This document shows, piece after piece, positions 15,877 to 23,364 of a stretch of DNA of 31,189 nucleotides (its first letter is position 1; each line of letters opens with the position of its first letter). Under the pieces are notes generated by a model, which saw only the letters and a list, made by a program, of their open reading frames with translations, had not been told where the DNA came from and searched no databases. Where the stretch lies: positions 1-31,189 of the forward strand of contig CALEZT010000085.1 in the NCBI GenBank assembly GCA_937927975.1, given 5' to 3'. Position numbers and translations under genes: made by a program. This DNA is from an uncultured Phycisphaerales bacterium (GTDB lineage: Bacteria > Planctomycetota > Phycisphaerae > Sedimentisphaerales > Anaerobacaceae).

Positions 15877-17139
15877 ATGCGTAAACGCGGTTGGGTTTCG
15901 ATTGTTCTCGTGAGTGGTTTGTGCGTATCTGCCTGCCAGGCGCAGAACGCGTCCTGGCGCGCGGAGGTGGATGCTCGGATCAGGGAGATTCGCCAGCGGC
16001 CCGTCCAGATTCGGGTGGTGGATGAACAGGGCAAGCCCGCGGCCGGCGTCGCCATCGAGGTCCACCAGACCCGCAAGGCCTTTCCCTTCGGATCTGCCAT
16101 GAGCGGCGCCCTGCTGAGGAACGAACAGTATCGGGACTTTTTCAAATCGCACTTCAACTGGGCGGTCTTCGAGAACGAATCCAAGTGGTACCGCAACGGC
16201 AGAGGACCCGGACAGGAGGACTACGCCACCGCCGACGCGATGGCGCAGTGGTGCCGGGAGAACGGCATTCCGCTTCGGGGCCACTGCATCTTCTGGGAGC
16301 CCGAAAAGTGGCAGCCCAAGTGGGTCTTGCAGCTCGACGCCGAGCAGTTGAAGGCCGCGGTCGAGCACCGCATGGACAGCGCGGTCAAGCATTTCCGCGG
16401 GATCTTCCTGCATTGGGACGTGAACAACGAGATGCTGCACGGCTCGTTCTTCAAGGACCGGCTCGGCGAAGACATCCACGTGTGGATGTACAAGCGGGCC
16501 CGCGAGCTCGATCCGGACGCCAAGCTCTTCACGAACGAATTCAATATCCTCTCGGTGGACAAGGATTTCAAGGAGGTCCAGACCGACGAGTACGTCGCCC
16601 ACGTCCGCAAGCTGCGGGAGCAGGGGGCTCCGATCGACGGCGTCGGCATCCAGGGCCACATCTGGTCCGAGGACATCCTCGCCCATCCCGAGGTCATCAA
16701 GCAGCGTCTGGATAAGGTGGCCGCCCTCGGCCTGCCGATCTGGATCAGCGAGTTCGACGTGGCCGACGCGGACGAGAAGTCCAACGCCGACAAGCTGGAA
16801 CTGGTCTATCGCACCGCCTACAGCCATCCGTCGGTCGAAGGCATCGTGATGTGGGTCTTCTGGGCGGGCGCCTCCTGGCGGGGCCCCAACTGCGGTCTGG
16901 CCAAACGGGATTGGACCCTGAACGAAGCGGGCAAACGTTTTGAGGCCCTCATGGCCGAATGGTCCACGACCGCCTCCGGCGACACCGACCCAGCGGGCGT
17001 CCTTGCGCTCCAGGGTTTCCATGGCGACTACGCCGTGACGCTCAAGGGCTCGGATGCGTCCGTTTCTCCCGGCACGTTCACCCTGTCCGCGGGCCAGGGA
17101 CCCCAGATCGTCACGCTGCAAGTGCAGAAAGGGAAATGA
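15877..17139 (+). CDS. GH10 family glycoside hydrolase (endo-beta-1,4-xylanase-like)
   Basis: This 420-residue exported protein belongs to glycoside hydrolase family 10. The acid/base Glu is E185 in DVNNEML, the nucleophile is E292 in WISEFDVAD, and the substrate-cleft HCIFWEP motif is present. The N-terminus ends in V-S-A-C (C20), which fits a lipobox, so the enzyme may be a lipoprotein on the cell surface. A small beta-rich segment (about 360-420) follows the barrel. The start at 15877 has GGAGAGG upstream at 6-base spacing. The stop is only 2 bases from the next start, so it is translationally coupled to the oxidoreductase. Xylan is the usual GH10 substrate; the actual one is not proven. 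Confidence 0.93.
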   Translation: MRKRGWVSIVLVSGLCVSACQAQNASWRAEVDARIREIRQRPVQIRVVDEQGKPAAGVAIEVHQTRKAFPFGSAMSGALLRNEQYRDFFKSHFNWAVFENESKWYRNGRGPGQEDYATADAMAQWCRENGIPLRGHCIFWEPEKWQPKWVLQLDAEQLKAAVEHRMDSAVKHFRGIFLHWDVNNEMLHGSFFKDRLGEDIHVWMYKRARELDPDAKLFTNEFNILSVDKDFKEVQTDEYVAHVRKLREQGAPIDGVGIQGHIWSEDILAHPEVIKQRLDKVAALGLPIWISEFDVADADEKSNADKLELVYRTAYSHPSVEGIVMWVFWAGASWRGPNCGLAKRDWTLNEAGKRFEALMAEWSTTASGDTDPAGVLALQGFHGDYAVTLKGSDASVSPGTFTLSAGQGPQIVTLQVQKGK

Positions 17140-17141
17140 CC

Positions 17142-18524
17142 ATGAGTCCGGATCGAGCGATTCAAACGGGCAGGTGGAGTCGTCGCAAGCTCCTTCAATC
17201 GGCAGGAGCGGCGGCCGTCGGTCTGTCCTTTCCGTCGGTTGTGCCGTCCTCGGTCTTTGGGGCACAGGCCCCGAGCAATCGGTTGGCCCTGGCCTGCATC
17301 GGACTGGGCATCCAGGGCACCGGCAACATGCGGGCCTTCCTGGGAAATCCCGAAGTGCGCGTCGTCGCGGTCTGCGATGTTCACCAGACCCAGCTTGAGA
17401 AGGGCAAGCAGATCGTAAACAAGTGGTACGACAACTCGGACTGTGTCGCATCGGGCGATTATCGCGAGGTCGTCGGCCGCAAGGATGTCGATGCCGTGCA
17501 GATCACCGCGCCCGATCATTGGCACCCGCTGATCGCAATCGAAGCCGCCCGACAGAAGAAACACATGTATTGCGAGAAGCCGATCGGCTGGAGCTTCCAC
17601 GCCGCCAAGGCCGTCCAGAAAGCGGTACACGACAGCGGCGTGGTCTTTCAGTTCGGCACCCAGCAGCGTTCCGGCGGCTTCTTCCGCCAGGCGTGCGAGC
17701 TGGTCCGCAACGGCAGGATCGGCCAACTGAAGACCATCCTCGTGGGCGTGCCGGGCAGTTGGACCTGCCCGAAGCAGCCCACCGAGCCGGTCCCGCCGGA
17801 ACTGAATTATGAGATGTGGCTGGGGCCCGCTCCGATGGCGCCGTACTGCTACGAGCGATGCCGGCCGTACACCGATCCGCCGCGAAACCAGAACGCCGGC
17901 GGCTGGGGACCCTGGAGCATCTGGTACTGCATCTCCGACTATTGCATAGGCATGATCGGCAACTGGGGCGTACACCATCTCGACATCGCCCAGTGGGGCA
18001 ACGGCACCGACCTGTCCGGCCCGACCGAGATCGAAGGCTCAGGGACGTTCCCGCAGGACATGCTCACCGACTGCGCCACGAACTGGCAGGTCCGGAATCG
18101 CTACGCCAACGGCGTGACGCTCATCCACATGGACGACGCCACTGCGAAAACACACCCCCAGCAGGTCGCCGGCTACGGTCACGGCGTCCTGTTCCTCGGC
18201 AGCGAAGGCTGGGTCCACGTCGATCGCGAGCGGATCGACGCCAATCCCAAGTCGCTGCTGAAAGTGAGATTCGGCTCGAACGACATCCGGCTCTTGAAGA
18301 GCGACAACCACCACGTGAACTTCGTCGACGCGGTGAAAGGCCGCACCCAGCCTGCTTCGCCGATCGATATCGCCGTACGTTCCGACACGCTCTGCTGGCT
18401 GGAGCAGATCGCGATCAAGCTCCGCCGCCCATTGAAGTGGGACCCAACGAAAGAGGAATTCACCAACGACGCCGAGGCCAACAATCTTCTGGACCGCCCG
18501 ATGCGAAGCCCGTGGCAGATGTGA
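17142..18524 (+). CDS. Tat-exported Gfo/Idh/MocA-family oxidoreductase
   Basis: This 460-residue protein has a twin-arginine signal (S13-R-R-K-L-L, cut near A41), so it is folded with its cofactor before export. The Rossmann motif is G54-L-G-I-Q-G59 and the catalytic-region motif is E145-K-P147. WGVHHLDIAQW is typical of planctomycete paralogues. Family members oxidise or reduce sugar hydroxyls using NAD(P), often tightly bound. The start at 17142 has AAAGGG 8 bases upstream; an in-frame ATG at 17136 overlaps the GH10 stop but lies too close to the ribosome site. Its place beside DUF1080 and GH10 genes suggests work on sugars released outside the cytoplasm. Confidence 0.93.
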   Translation: MSPDRAIQTGRWSRRKLLQSAGAAAVGLSFPSVVPSSVFGAQAPSNRLALACIGLGIQGTGNMRAFLGNPEVRVVAVCDVHQTQLEKGKQIVNKWYDNSDCVASGDYREVVGRKDVDAVQITAPDHWHPLIAIEAARQKKHMYCEKPIGWSFHAAKAVQKAVHDSGVVFQFGTQQRSGGFFRQACELVRNGRIGQLKTILVGVPGSWTCPKQPTEPVPPELNYEMWLGPAPMAPYCYERCRPYTDPPRNQNAGGWGPWSIWYCISDYCIGMIGNWGVHHLDIAQWGNGTDLSGPTEIEGSGTFPQDMLTDCATNWQVRNRYANGVTLIHMDDATAKTHPQQVAGYGHGVLFLGSEGWVHVDRERIDANPKSLLKVRFGSNDIRLLKSDNHHVNFVDAVKGRTQPASPIDIAVRSDTLCWLEQIAIKLRRPLKWDPTKEEFTNDAEANNLLDRPMRSPWQM

Positions 18525-18539
18525 TCCGCCACTCCCTGC

Positions 18540-18568
18540 TTGATTGACCCTGGGTACAAGGGTACAAT
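18540..18568 (+). promoter_or_regulatory. Promoter with tandem 8-bp repeat for the ParE-type module
   Basis: TTGATT (18540-18545) and TACAAT (18563-18568) are 17 bases apart. The spacer and -10 carry a tandem direct repeat, GGGTACAA twice (18552-18567), which could be an autoregulatory site for the antitoxin. It lies just upstream of the antitoxin start at 18606. Confidence 0.55.
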
Positions 18569-18605
18569 CAGCCGTGGTTGCCGGACGTTGTATTGGAGAC
18601 GTGGA

Positions 18606-18827
18606 ATGAAGCCCGAATCGCAAGATCTGCTCAAGGAAGCCTTGGCTCTGCCGCCTATTGAGAGAGCCGCCCTTGTTGACCAACTCCTCACCAGCCTCGA
18701 CAAGCCGGATGAAGCTGTCGATCAGGTGTGGCGCAATGAAATCGCCGCCAGACTCCGCGCCTTTCGAGCAGGTGAAGTGGCCACGGTATCGGCGGAGGAC
18801 GTTCTAGCGGAATACAGAGCCAGATGA
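18606..18827 (+). CDS. Antitoxin of a ParE/RelE-type module (addiction module component family)
   Basis: This 73-residue acidic, helical protein resembles the putative addiction-module component family (TIGR02574): LLKEALALPPIERAALVDQLLTSLD, then DEAVDQVWRNEIAARL and a C-terminal AEDVLAEYR segment. It overlaps the toxin gene by 4 bases (ATGA), the classic antitoxin-first arrangement. TGGAG and GTGGA lie upstream of the start. It neutralises the downstream toxin and probably represses the shared promoter, where a tandem GGGTACAA repeat is found. Confidence 0.85.
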   Translation: MKPESQDLLKEALALPPIERAALVDQLLTSLDKPDEAVDQVWRNEIAARLRAFRAGEVATVSAEDVLAEYRAR

Positions 18828-19135
18828 GGGTCCGATTCCTCCATGTCGCGAAGACAGAGCTTGACGACGCGATCGATTACTACAACCGTGAAAGGGCCGG
18901 CCTTGGATACGAATTCCTCTGGGAGGTTTTCTTCGCGATAGATCGCATCAAGCAGTTTCCGCATGCATGGCAGATGTTTCATGAGGATGCGAGAAGATGT
19001 CCCGTTCGCCGTTTCCCTTACGGGATCATCTACCTCCAAGAGAGTGATCTTATCCTAATCCTCGCCATTGCCCACCTCCACAGAGAACCGGACTATTGGA
19101 TCGACCGACTGTCCGACAAAGATCGTAATCAGTAG
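18824..19135 (+). CDS. ParE/RelE-superfamily toxin
   Basis: This 103-residue protein has the RelE/ParE layout: an N-terminal strand (VRFLHVAKTELDDAIDYYN), two helices (GLGYEFLWEVFFAIDRIKQFPHAW), the Arg-rich RRCPVRRFPYGIIY strand and a final HLHREPDYWIDR. ParE toxins poison gyrase and RelE toxins cleave ribosome-bound mRNA; the closest resemblance is ParE-like. The start overlaps the antitoxin stop (ATGA). The 3' end overlaps the convergent vapC gene by 7 bases. The family call is confident; the target is inferred. Confidence 0.88.
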   Translation: MRVRFLHVAKTELDDAIDYYNRERAGLGYEFLWEVFFAIDRIKQFPHAWQMFHEDARRCPVRRFPYGIIYLQESDLILILAIAHLHREPDYWIDRLSDKDRNQ

Positions 19136-19536
19136 TCTTCCACGATCAGGTTGGGGATGTGCCTGAAGTGCTTGGGATTGCGGGTGATCAATGAGTGGCC
19201 GTAGACCATGGCCGTGGCCGCGATCAGGACGTCCATATCGCCGGCGGGTTTGCCGATCTGGTGGAGAAAGCCGGTGATGGAGCCGAAGAGCCGGGCCGCC
19301 GCATCGTCGAAGTCCAGAATCGCGAATTCACTCACACAGGCGCGCACCAAATGTTCTTCCTCCTCGGGATCTGTAGAGCGCGCGATGCCGACGTATAGTT
19401 CGGCGAGATTGAACCGAGTGATCGCCAGCTCTTCTCCTCTCTCGGCCAACTCCTTGATCTTTCCGACAGCTCTCGCTCTTCGCTCCGAGAACTTGCTGAG
19501 CAGGTCGATCAGAAGGGTGGTATCGAGACACGCCAT
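19129..19536 (-). CDS. vapC: VapC-type PIN-domain toxin
   Basis: This 135-residue PIN-domain ribonuclease has acidic metal-binding residues D5 (ACLDTT), E46 (NLAELYVG), D100 and D102 (GDMDVLIAA), plus the typical T-R-N-x-x-H-F near 118-123. It cleaves RNA in known VapC toxins. The ATG at 19536 overlaps the antitoxin stop (TGATG) and has AGGAGG five bases upstream; a GTG three bases earlier is possible. Its 3' end overlaps that of the ParE-type toxin. Family call secure. Confidence 0.9.
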   Translation of the reverse strand: MACLDTTLLIDLLSKFSERRARAVGKIKELAERGEELAITRFNLAELYVGIARSTDPEEEEHLVRACVSEFAILDFDDAAARLFGSITGFLHQIGKPAGDMDVLIAATAMVYGHSLITRNPKHFRHIPNLIVEDY

Positions 19537-19763
19537 CACCGCCTCCTGCCCGAGGGACGGTGCCGCCTGCGAATATGCGATTCGACCGCGGCCGCGGCCT
19601 TCTCGCTGATCGCATGGTCATTGATCTTATTCAGGAACGCCGTCAAGTCGAAGGGTTTTCGCACGACGCGTTTGATGACCTGGCTGAAGGACTCGTTCTC
19701 CTTCTGCACGGCCCTCAGCCGGTCATACGCTTCCACATCGATACTGATCGTCTTGGTCGCCAT
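19536..19763 (-). CDS. vapB: VapB-type antitoxin
   Basis: This 75-residue antitoxin begins MATKTISIDVEAYDRL, a ribbon-helix-helix-like DNA-binding strand, followed by a helical, then Arg/Ala-rich tail that should wrap the toxin. KENESFSQVIKRVV matches the VapB family (PF02697). The start at 19763 is chosen over an upstream in-frame ATG at 19799, which would lie within the predicted leader. The promoter and palindrome just upstream support autoregulation. Translationally coupled to vapC. Confidence 0.87.
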   Translation of the reverse strand: MATKTISIDVEAYDRLRAVQKENESFSQVIKRVVRKPFDLTAFLNKINDHAISEKAAAAVESHIRRRHRPSGRRR

Positions 19764-19800
19764 GAAGAACCATCCTTCCGATCCTGGATGCACATACATA

Positions 19801-19810
19801 CATGTACATG
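19801..19810. promoter_or_regulatory. Operator-like palindrome at the vapBC promoter
   Basis: CATGTACATG is a perfect 10-bp palindrome overlapping the -10 box and likely start of vapBC transcription, a typical site for antitoxin autorepression. Confidence 0.6.
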
Positions 19811-19836
19811 ATACGGGAGTCCCCGTTTTCTGTCAA
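19808..19836 (-). promoter_or_regulatory. Strong sigma70-type promoter of vapBC
   Basis: On the minus strand a perfect TTGACA (19836-19831) and TATCAT (19813-19808) are separated by exactly 17 bases. The leader to the vapB start is about 40 bases. Confidence 0.78.
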
Positions 19837-19878
19837 GGGCAATCATTTCGTTTCGAGCCTCCGGACGCATAGGATGGG

Positions 19879-20358
19879 CTACTGGAGTTCGTTCAGTGTC
19901 TGTTCAATGAGTTCTGCGCACGCTTGGCGTGTTTCCCGGGATTTCCTCGGGCGTGCCTTGAGATGACGAAAGGCTGGGTTGAGCGATTTATATATGGGGT
20001 TGCGGGCGGTGATCCTGACGAGATAGGGCTTGGGTACGCCGGAAACGCGCGAACGAGCAAGATAGGCGAAGATCCTGGGATATTCGTCGTTGCGTCTGGC
20101 TTCCTGCCACACGACCCGGACGTTGCCGGACACAACCGGAATGACGTTGTTCTTGAGGAAGTCGTGCCACCCGCGTTTGGACGTGCAAATGAGGTAGACA
20201 TGCCCCTGTTCGCGTCGGCGAAACACACGCATCGAGATGGCGGCCTTTGTTTCACTGAAGAGAACGAGCGGAATTCGCAAGAGGATAATGAGCGGCAGGA
20301 CCAGGATAAGGATCGCCGCCCGGAGAAGGGCGCCCACGATCCGCCTGATTGCTGCCAT
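19879..20358 (-). CDS. Small membrane-anchored protein of unknown function
   Basis: This 159-residue basic protein has one strong N-terminal membrane segment (about residues 8-34, rich in Ile/Leu). A soluble domain follows with HVYLICTSKRGWHDFLKNNVIP, VRVVWQEARR and LVRITARNPIYKSLNP. The start at 20358 has GGAG seven bases upstream. No known family is recognised; the cytoplasmic or periplasmic side cannot be assigned with confidence, though flanking Arg residues favour a cytoplasmic C-terminus. It stands alone between vapBC and the prepilin-like gene, all three on the minus strand. The coding call rests on start context and protein-like composition. Confidence 0.65.
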   Translation of the reverse strand: MAAIRRIVGALLRAAILILVLPLIILLRIPLVLFSETKAAISMRVFRRREQGHVYLICTSKRGWHDFLKNNVIPVVSGNVRVVWQEARRNDEYPRIFAYLARSRVSGVPKPYLVRITARNPIYKSLNPAFRHLKARPRKSRETRQACAELIEQTLNELQ

Positions 20359-20393
20359 CTCGTTCTCCAAGAAGAAGTTGGGTGTATCATTGC

Positions 20394-20422
20394 AGCATAT
20401 CGTCGAGACCGCGCGAATGCAA
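20394..20422 (-). promoter_or_regulatory. Tentative promoter for the small membrane protein
   Basis: Minus-strand TTGCAT (20422-20417) and TATGCT (20399-20394) are 17 bases apart. Only 7 of 12 positions match the consensus. Confidence 0.3.
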
Positions 20423-20610
20423 TTCTCGTCAGTCGCCTCATTGCCTATTGGTGCTACTGTTGTGAGGGCATGGAGAGGGACGGTCCCTCTTGGAGCCCTG
20501 CATGTCCCGCGACAACCTCCGCTGACCCTTTGGTCTTGTATCGGCAGCGTCCCCGGAATCGCTATGCCCTGCACAATACTGCGTCTTCAATACACCGGCA
20601 CGATGGGTCC

Positions 20611-21555
20611 CTAGTAGTCCTTGAACGCCCGCATCCACTGGGGCCAGTCCTCCGGCTTGACGCCGCCGGCCCGAGTCCACTTGTTCGCCACGTCGAATTT
20701 AAGGCTCCACTTCAGGGTCCACAGTTCCTTGAGGCCCGCGGGCCGCACGGACCAGTCAAGGAACAGGCCGTTGATGGTTCCGTAGTGGCGATTGATGCAG
20801 AAGTTTCCGTTCACCTCCTCGGGCTCCGTTTCGTGGGGCGTATATGAATCGAGTATCCGATAACTGGGGATCGTAGCGTCCAGAAGAAACGGGATGCTCT
20901 GGCACTGACGAAGGGAGTGCGTGTTCACCCCGCGACGGCGATTCGGGGCTCCTCCCATGCTCGGGAGCATTATTCTGGGATCGTCCGCGATCCCGAAATT
21001 CATCGGATTGAAAATGTTGGCGTTCAGACCGTAGCTGCCGCGAAAAGCGGGCTCGGGGATCACGATGTTCCATGCGACGAATGTTCCCCCGCCCTTGACT
21101 CTCAAGTAGTACTCGCCTTTGTTCAGCCATGCGTAGCCATAGGTTGTGTCGTCCAGGGTCCGCGTCGCCATGGGACAACAGGAAATCCCTTCCGTCAACA
21201 CCGGGTGGGACCGCCGGGCGGGATTGGGATCGGGTCCTTCCTGACTGAGATAGAGCCCTCTGAGAAGCGACAGGCCGGGCTGCGCGACAAGGTCCGCAGG
21301 AATGCAGCCTTCGTGGTCTTCCGTGTAAAGCGCCATCGCTGTTCCCCATTGCTTCAGATGACTGCGACAAACCACAGCCCTCGCCTGCTTGCGGGCCCGG
21401 CTCAAGGCCGGCATCAGAACCGCCATCAGCAGCGCGATCGCCGCGATCACGACCAACAGCTCGATCAGCGTGAAGGCCTTGGCATCGACAATCGACGATT
21501 GGCAAACGATCTCTCGCCTGTTTCCGGGCGCCAAATGGCTGTCGAAGTCCGTCAT
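20611..21555 (-). CDS. Prepilin-type N-terminal cleavage/methylation domain protein (pseudopilin-like)
   Basis: This 314-residue protein carries the type IV prepilin/pseudopilin signature A27-F-T-L-I-E32-L-L followed by a long hydrophobic helix ([24 protein letters not shown]). The leader of 27 residues is long, and the residue before the cleavage point is Ala rather than the usual Gly. Glu at +5 is kept. Two Cys follow (VVCRSHL and EGCIPAD). The start has GGAGGG at 6-base spacing. Planctomycetes carry many such stand-alone proteins, usually secreted by a type II system and of unknown function. No secretion machinery is nearby. Confidence 0.88.
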   Translation of the reverse strand: MTDFDSHLAPGNRREIVCQSSIVDAKAFTLIELLVVIAAIALLMAVLMPALSRARKQARAVVCRSHLKQWGTAMALYTEDHEGCIPADLVAQPGLSLLRGLYLSQEGPDPNPARRSHPVLTEGISCCPMATRTLDDTTYGYAWLNKGEYYLRVKGGGTFVAWNIVIPEPAFRGSYGLNANIFNPMNFGIADDPRIMLPSMGGAPNRRRGVNTHSLRQCQSIPFLLDATIPSYRILDSYTPHETEPEEVNGNFCINRHYGTINGLFLDWSVRPAGLKELWTLKWSLKFDVANKWTRAGGVKPEDWPQWMRAFKDY

Positions 21556-21718
21556 ATCCGTCCCTCCGGATATCCGATCGCACGAGCGTTTCGCCGGCTC
21601 TCTCGCAACTCACGATAGACCGATTCCGCACGAAGGTGGACTGCTGCAACCCGCTGTAGAATCGATGAGGACGGACAAGGAAGACGTCGCTTCTGCCGGT
21701 CCACCTTCGCTTGGACCC

Positions 21719-21745
21719 ATTATACCACAGAAATCCCGGCCGCAA
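21719..21745 (-). promoter_or_regulatory. Candidate promoter for the prepilin-like gene
   Basis: Minus strand: a perfect TATAAT (21724-21719) with a weak TTGCGG (21745-21740) 15 bases upstream. The -10 is convincing; the -35 is doubtful. Leader about 155 bases. Confidence 0.42.
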
Positions 21746-21825
21746 TCCGCATTTTCGAGAAAAGGGGGCCGGCCATCGGACCACAACCGGTCCGCGGTTC
21801 GGGGCTCGATTCGGTCACAATTTGG

Positions 21826-21854
21826 TTGACCGGCCGGGGGCGGGTCGGTAGGCT
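21826..21854 (+). promoter_or_regulatory. Candidate promoter for purA
   Basis: TTGACC (21826-21831) and TAGGCT (21849-21854) are 17 bases apart. It would give a leader of about 50 bases before the purA ATG at 21910. Confidence 0.52.
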
Positions 21855-21909
21855 ATCTCGGTTTTGCAGTTTCCTTGGGTGATTGGCAGGTTTGGGGAAT
21901 ACGAGTCCA

Positions 21910-23184
21910 ATGAATACGTGTGTCGTCGGATTGCAGTGGGGTGACGAAGGCAAGGGCAAGGTGGTCGATATCCTGGCCGAGCGGAGCGAGGTCGTGGTGC
22001 GCTATGGGGGCGGGGCCAACGCCGGACACACCGTCGTCATCGGAGACAGCCGGTTCGCTTTGCACCTTCTGCCCAGCGGCGCGATCCGCCAGGGCGTTCT
22101 GTGTGTGATCGCCAACGCGGTGGTGGTGGACCCCTCGGTGCTCATCAACGAAATCGACGGCCTGGCCCAGCGGGGGATCTCCCTGGCGGGCCGGCTGTTC
22201 ATCAGTGAAAACGCCCACGTTGTGCTCGATTACCACAAACGCGAGGACCAGCTCCGCGAGGAATCGCTGGGCAAGGCCAAGATCGGCACCACCATCCGCG
22301 GCATCGGGCCGTGCTACGCGGACAAGGTGGGGCGCAGCTACGCCGTGAGGATGAGCGACTTCCGCGACCTCAACGCGTTGGCCGAGAAGCTGCGGATGAT
22401 CCTGGCCTATAAGAACAAGCTGTTCGGGGCCCTCTACGGCGCCGAGCCGATGGATGTCGAGGCGGTTGTCGAGAACTGCAGGAAATACGCGGATCGGCTC
22501 GTGCCCTGCACGAAGGACACGACCGAACTTTTGCACACCGTCATCGGCGAGGGCAAGTCGGTCCTCTTCGAAGGTGCCCAGGGTTCGCTGCTGGACCTGG
22601 ACCACGGGACGTTCCCCTACGTCACCAGTTCGAACTCCAGCTCGCTGGGTCTGCCCTCGGGCTGCGGCGTGCCGGCCAAGATGGTCAACAAATACATCGG
22701 CGTCGTCAAGGCCTACACGACCCGCGTCGGCGCGGGGCCCTTCCCGACCGAGCAGGACAACGACACCGGCGAGTACATCCGCGTCAAGGGCCACGAGTAC
22801 GGCACGACGACCGGGCGACCGCGACGGTGCGGCTGGTTCGACGGGGTGGCCGCGGCGTACAGCATCCGGATCGGCTCGGTGGACGCCGTGGCGATGATGC
22901 ATCTGGACACCCTCACCGGCATCAAGGAGCTTCAGTTGTGCCGGGCCTACAGCATCGACGGGAAAGAGACGACGTTTTTCCCCGCCAACATCGACCGGCT
23001 GGCGCGGGCCAAGCCCATCTACGAGACCCTGCCCGGCTGGGACGAAGATCTCAGCGACGCCACGAGCTTCGCTTCGCTGCCGGTCGCGGCGCAGACATAT
23101 GTCCGTCGGATCGAGCAGATCGTCGGCAAGCCCGTCGAGATGATCGGCGTCGGGCCCAAACGAAGCCAAACCATCTTGAAGTAA
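21910..23184 (+). CDS. purA: Adenylosuccinate synthetase
   Basis: This 424-residue cytoplasmic enzyme joins IMP and aspartate with GTP to make adenylosuccinate, the first committed step to AMP. Signatures are the N-terminal WGDEGKGK phosphate loop, GTTIRGIGPCY, FEGAQGSLLDLDHGTFPYVT and TTGRPRRCGWFD. The length is typical. The ATG at 21910 is the natural start of the conserved sequence; the upstream in-frame TTG at 21883 adds nothing conserved, and the ribosome site is weak. A 154-base inverted repeat separates it from uppS. Confidence 0.98.
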   Translation: MNTCVVGLQWGDEGKGKVVDILAERSEVVVRYGGGANAGHTVVIGDSRFALHLLPSGAIRQGVLCVIANAVVVDPSVLINEIDGLAQRGISLAGRLFISENAHVVLDYHKREDQLREESLGKAKIGTTIRGIGPCYADKVGRSYAVRMSDFRDLNALAEKLRMILAYKNKLFGALYGAEPMDVEAVVENCRKYADRLVPCTKDTTELLHTVIGEGKSVLFEGAQGSLLDLDHGTFPYVTSSNSSSLGLPSGCGVPAKMVNKYIGVVKAYTTRVGAGPFPTEQDNDTGEYIRVKGHEYGTTTGRPRRCGWFDGVAAAYSIRIGSVDAVAMMHLDTLTGIKELQLCRAYSIDGKETTFFPANIDRLARAKPIYETLPGWDEDLSDATSFASLPVAAQTYVRRIEQIVGKPVEMIGVGPKRSQTILK

Positions 23185-23186
23185 GA

Positions 23187-23340
23187 AGACTCGAAATCCG
23201 AAGTTCGAAATCCGAAACAAGCACGAATGACCAAGATCCAAATGTGCCAAACGAACTTGTCTAGTCGCGTCAGCGTTTCCGTCATTTGAGTTTGTATCAC
23301 TTGGGTTTGTTTCGGATTTCGAGCTTCCGATTTCGGATTT
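23187..23340. repeat. Long inverted repeat of CGAAATCC units between purA and uppS
   Basis: The left arm (23187-23220) and right arm (23307-23340) match as inverted copies at 29 of 34 positions, the inner 16 bases perfectly. They enclose an 86-base loop. The arms are built from CGAAATCCGAA units. The element fills nearly all of the purA-uppS gap and may act as a transcript hairpin or be a mobile intergenic element. Related wording is seen at 11255-11277. Confidence 0.75.
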
Positions 23341-23364
23341 ACCGCTCATTGGCGGTTCACACTT

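Larger units (their letters stand above)
21556..21909. other. Divergent intergenic region between prepilin-like gene and purA
   Basis: No coding frame is supported here. It holds candidate promoters on each strand (listed separately) and should drive purA rightward and the prepilin-like gene leftward. Confidence 0.5.

Noticed and set aside
14434..17451. Open frame of 1005 codons on the minus strand across the carbohydrate operon
   Set aside because: It lies opposite three well-supported genes, has no recognisable domain, and is the kind of frame expected from high GC at third positions.
18696..18724. Hairpin-like CGACAAG...CTGTCG inside the ParE-type antitoxin gene, resembling a REP stem
   Set aside because: It lies in the conserved coding sequence SLDKPDEAVDQ and lacks the GTGG-side tail, so the resemblance is likely chance.
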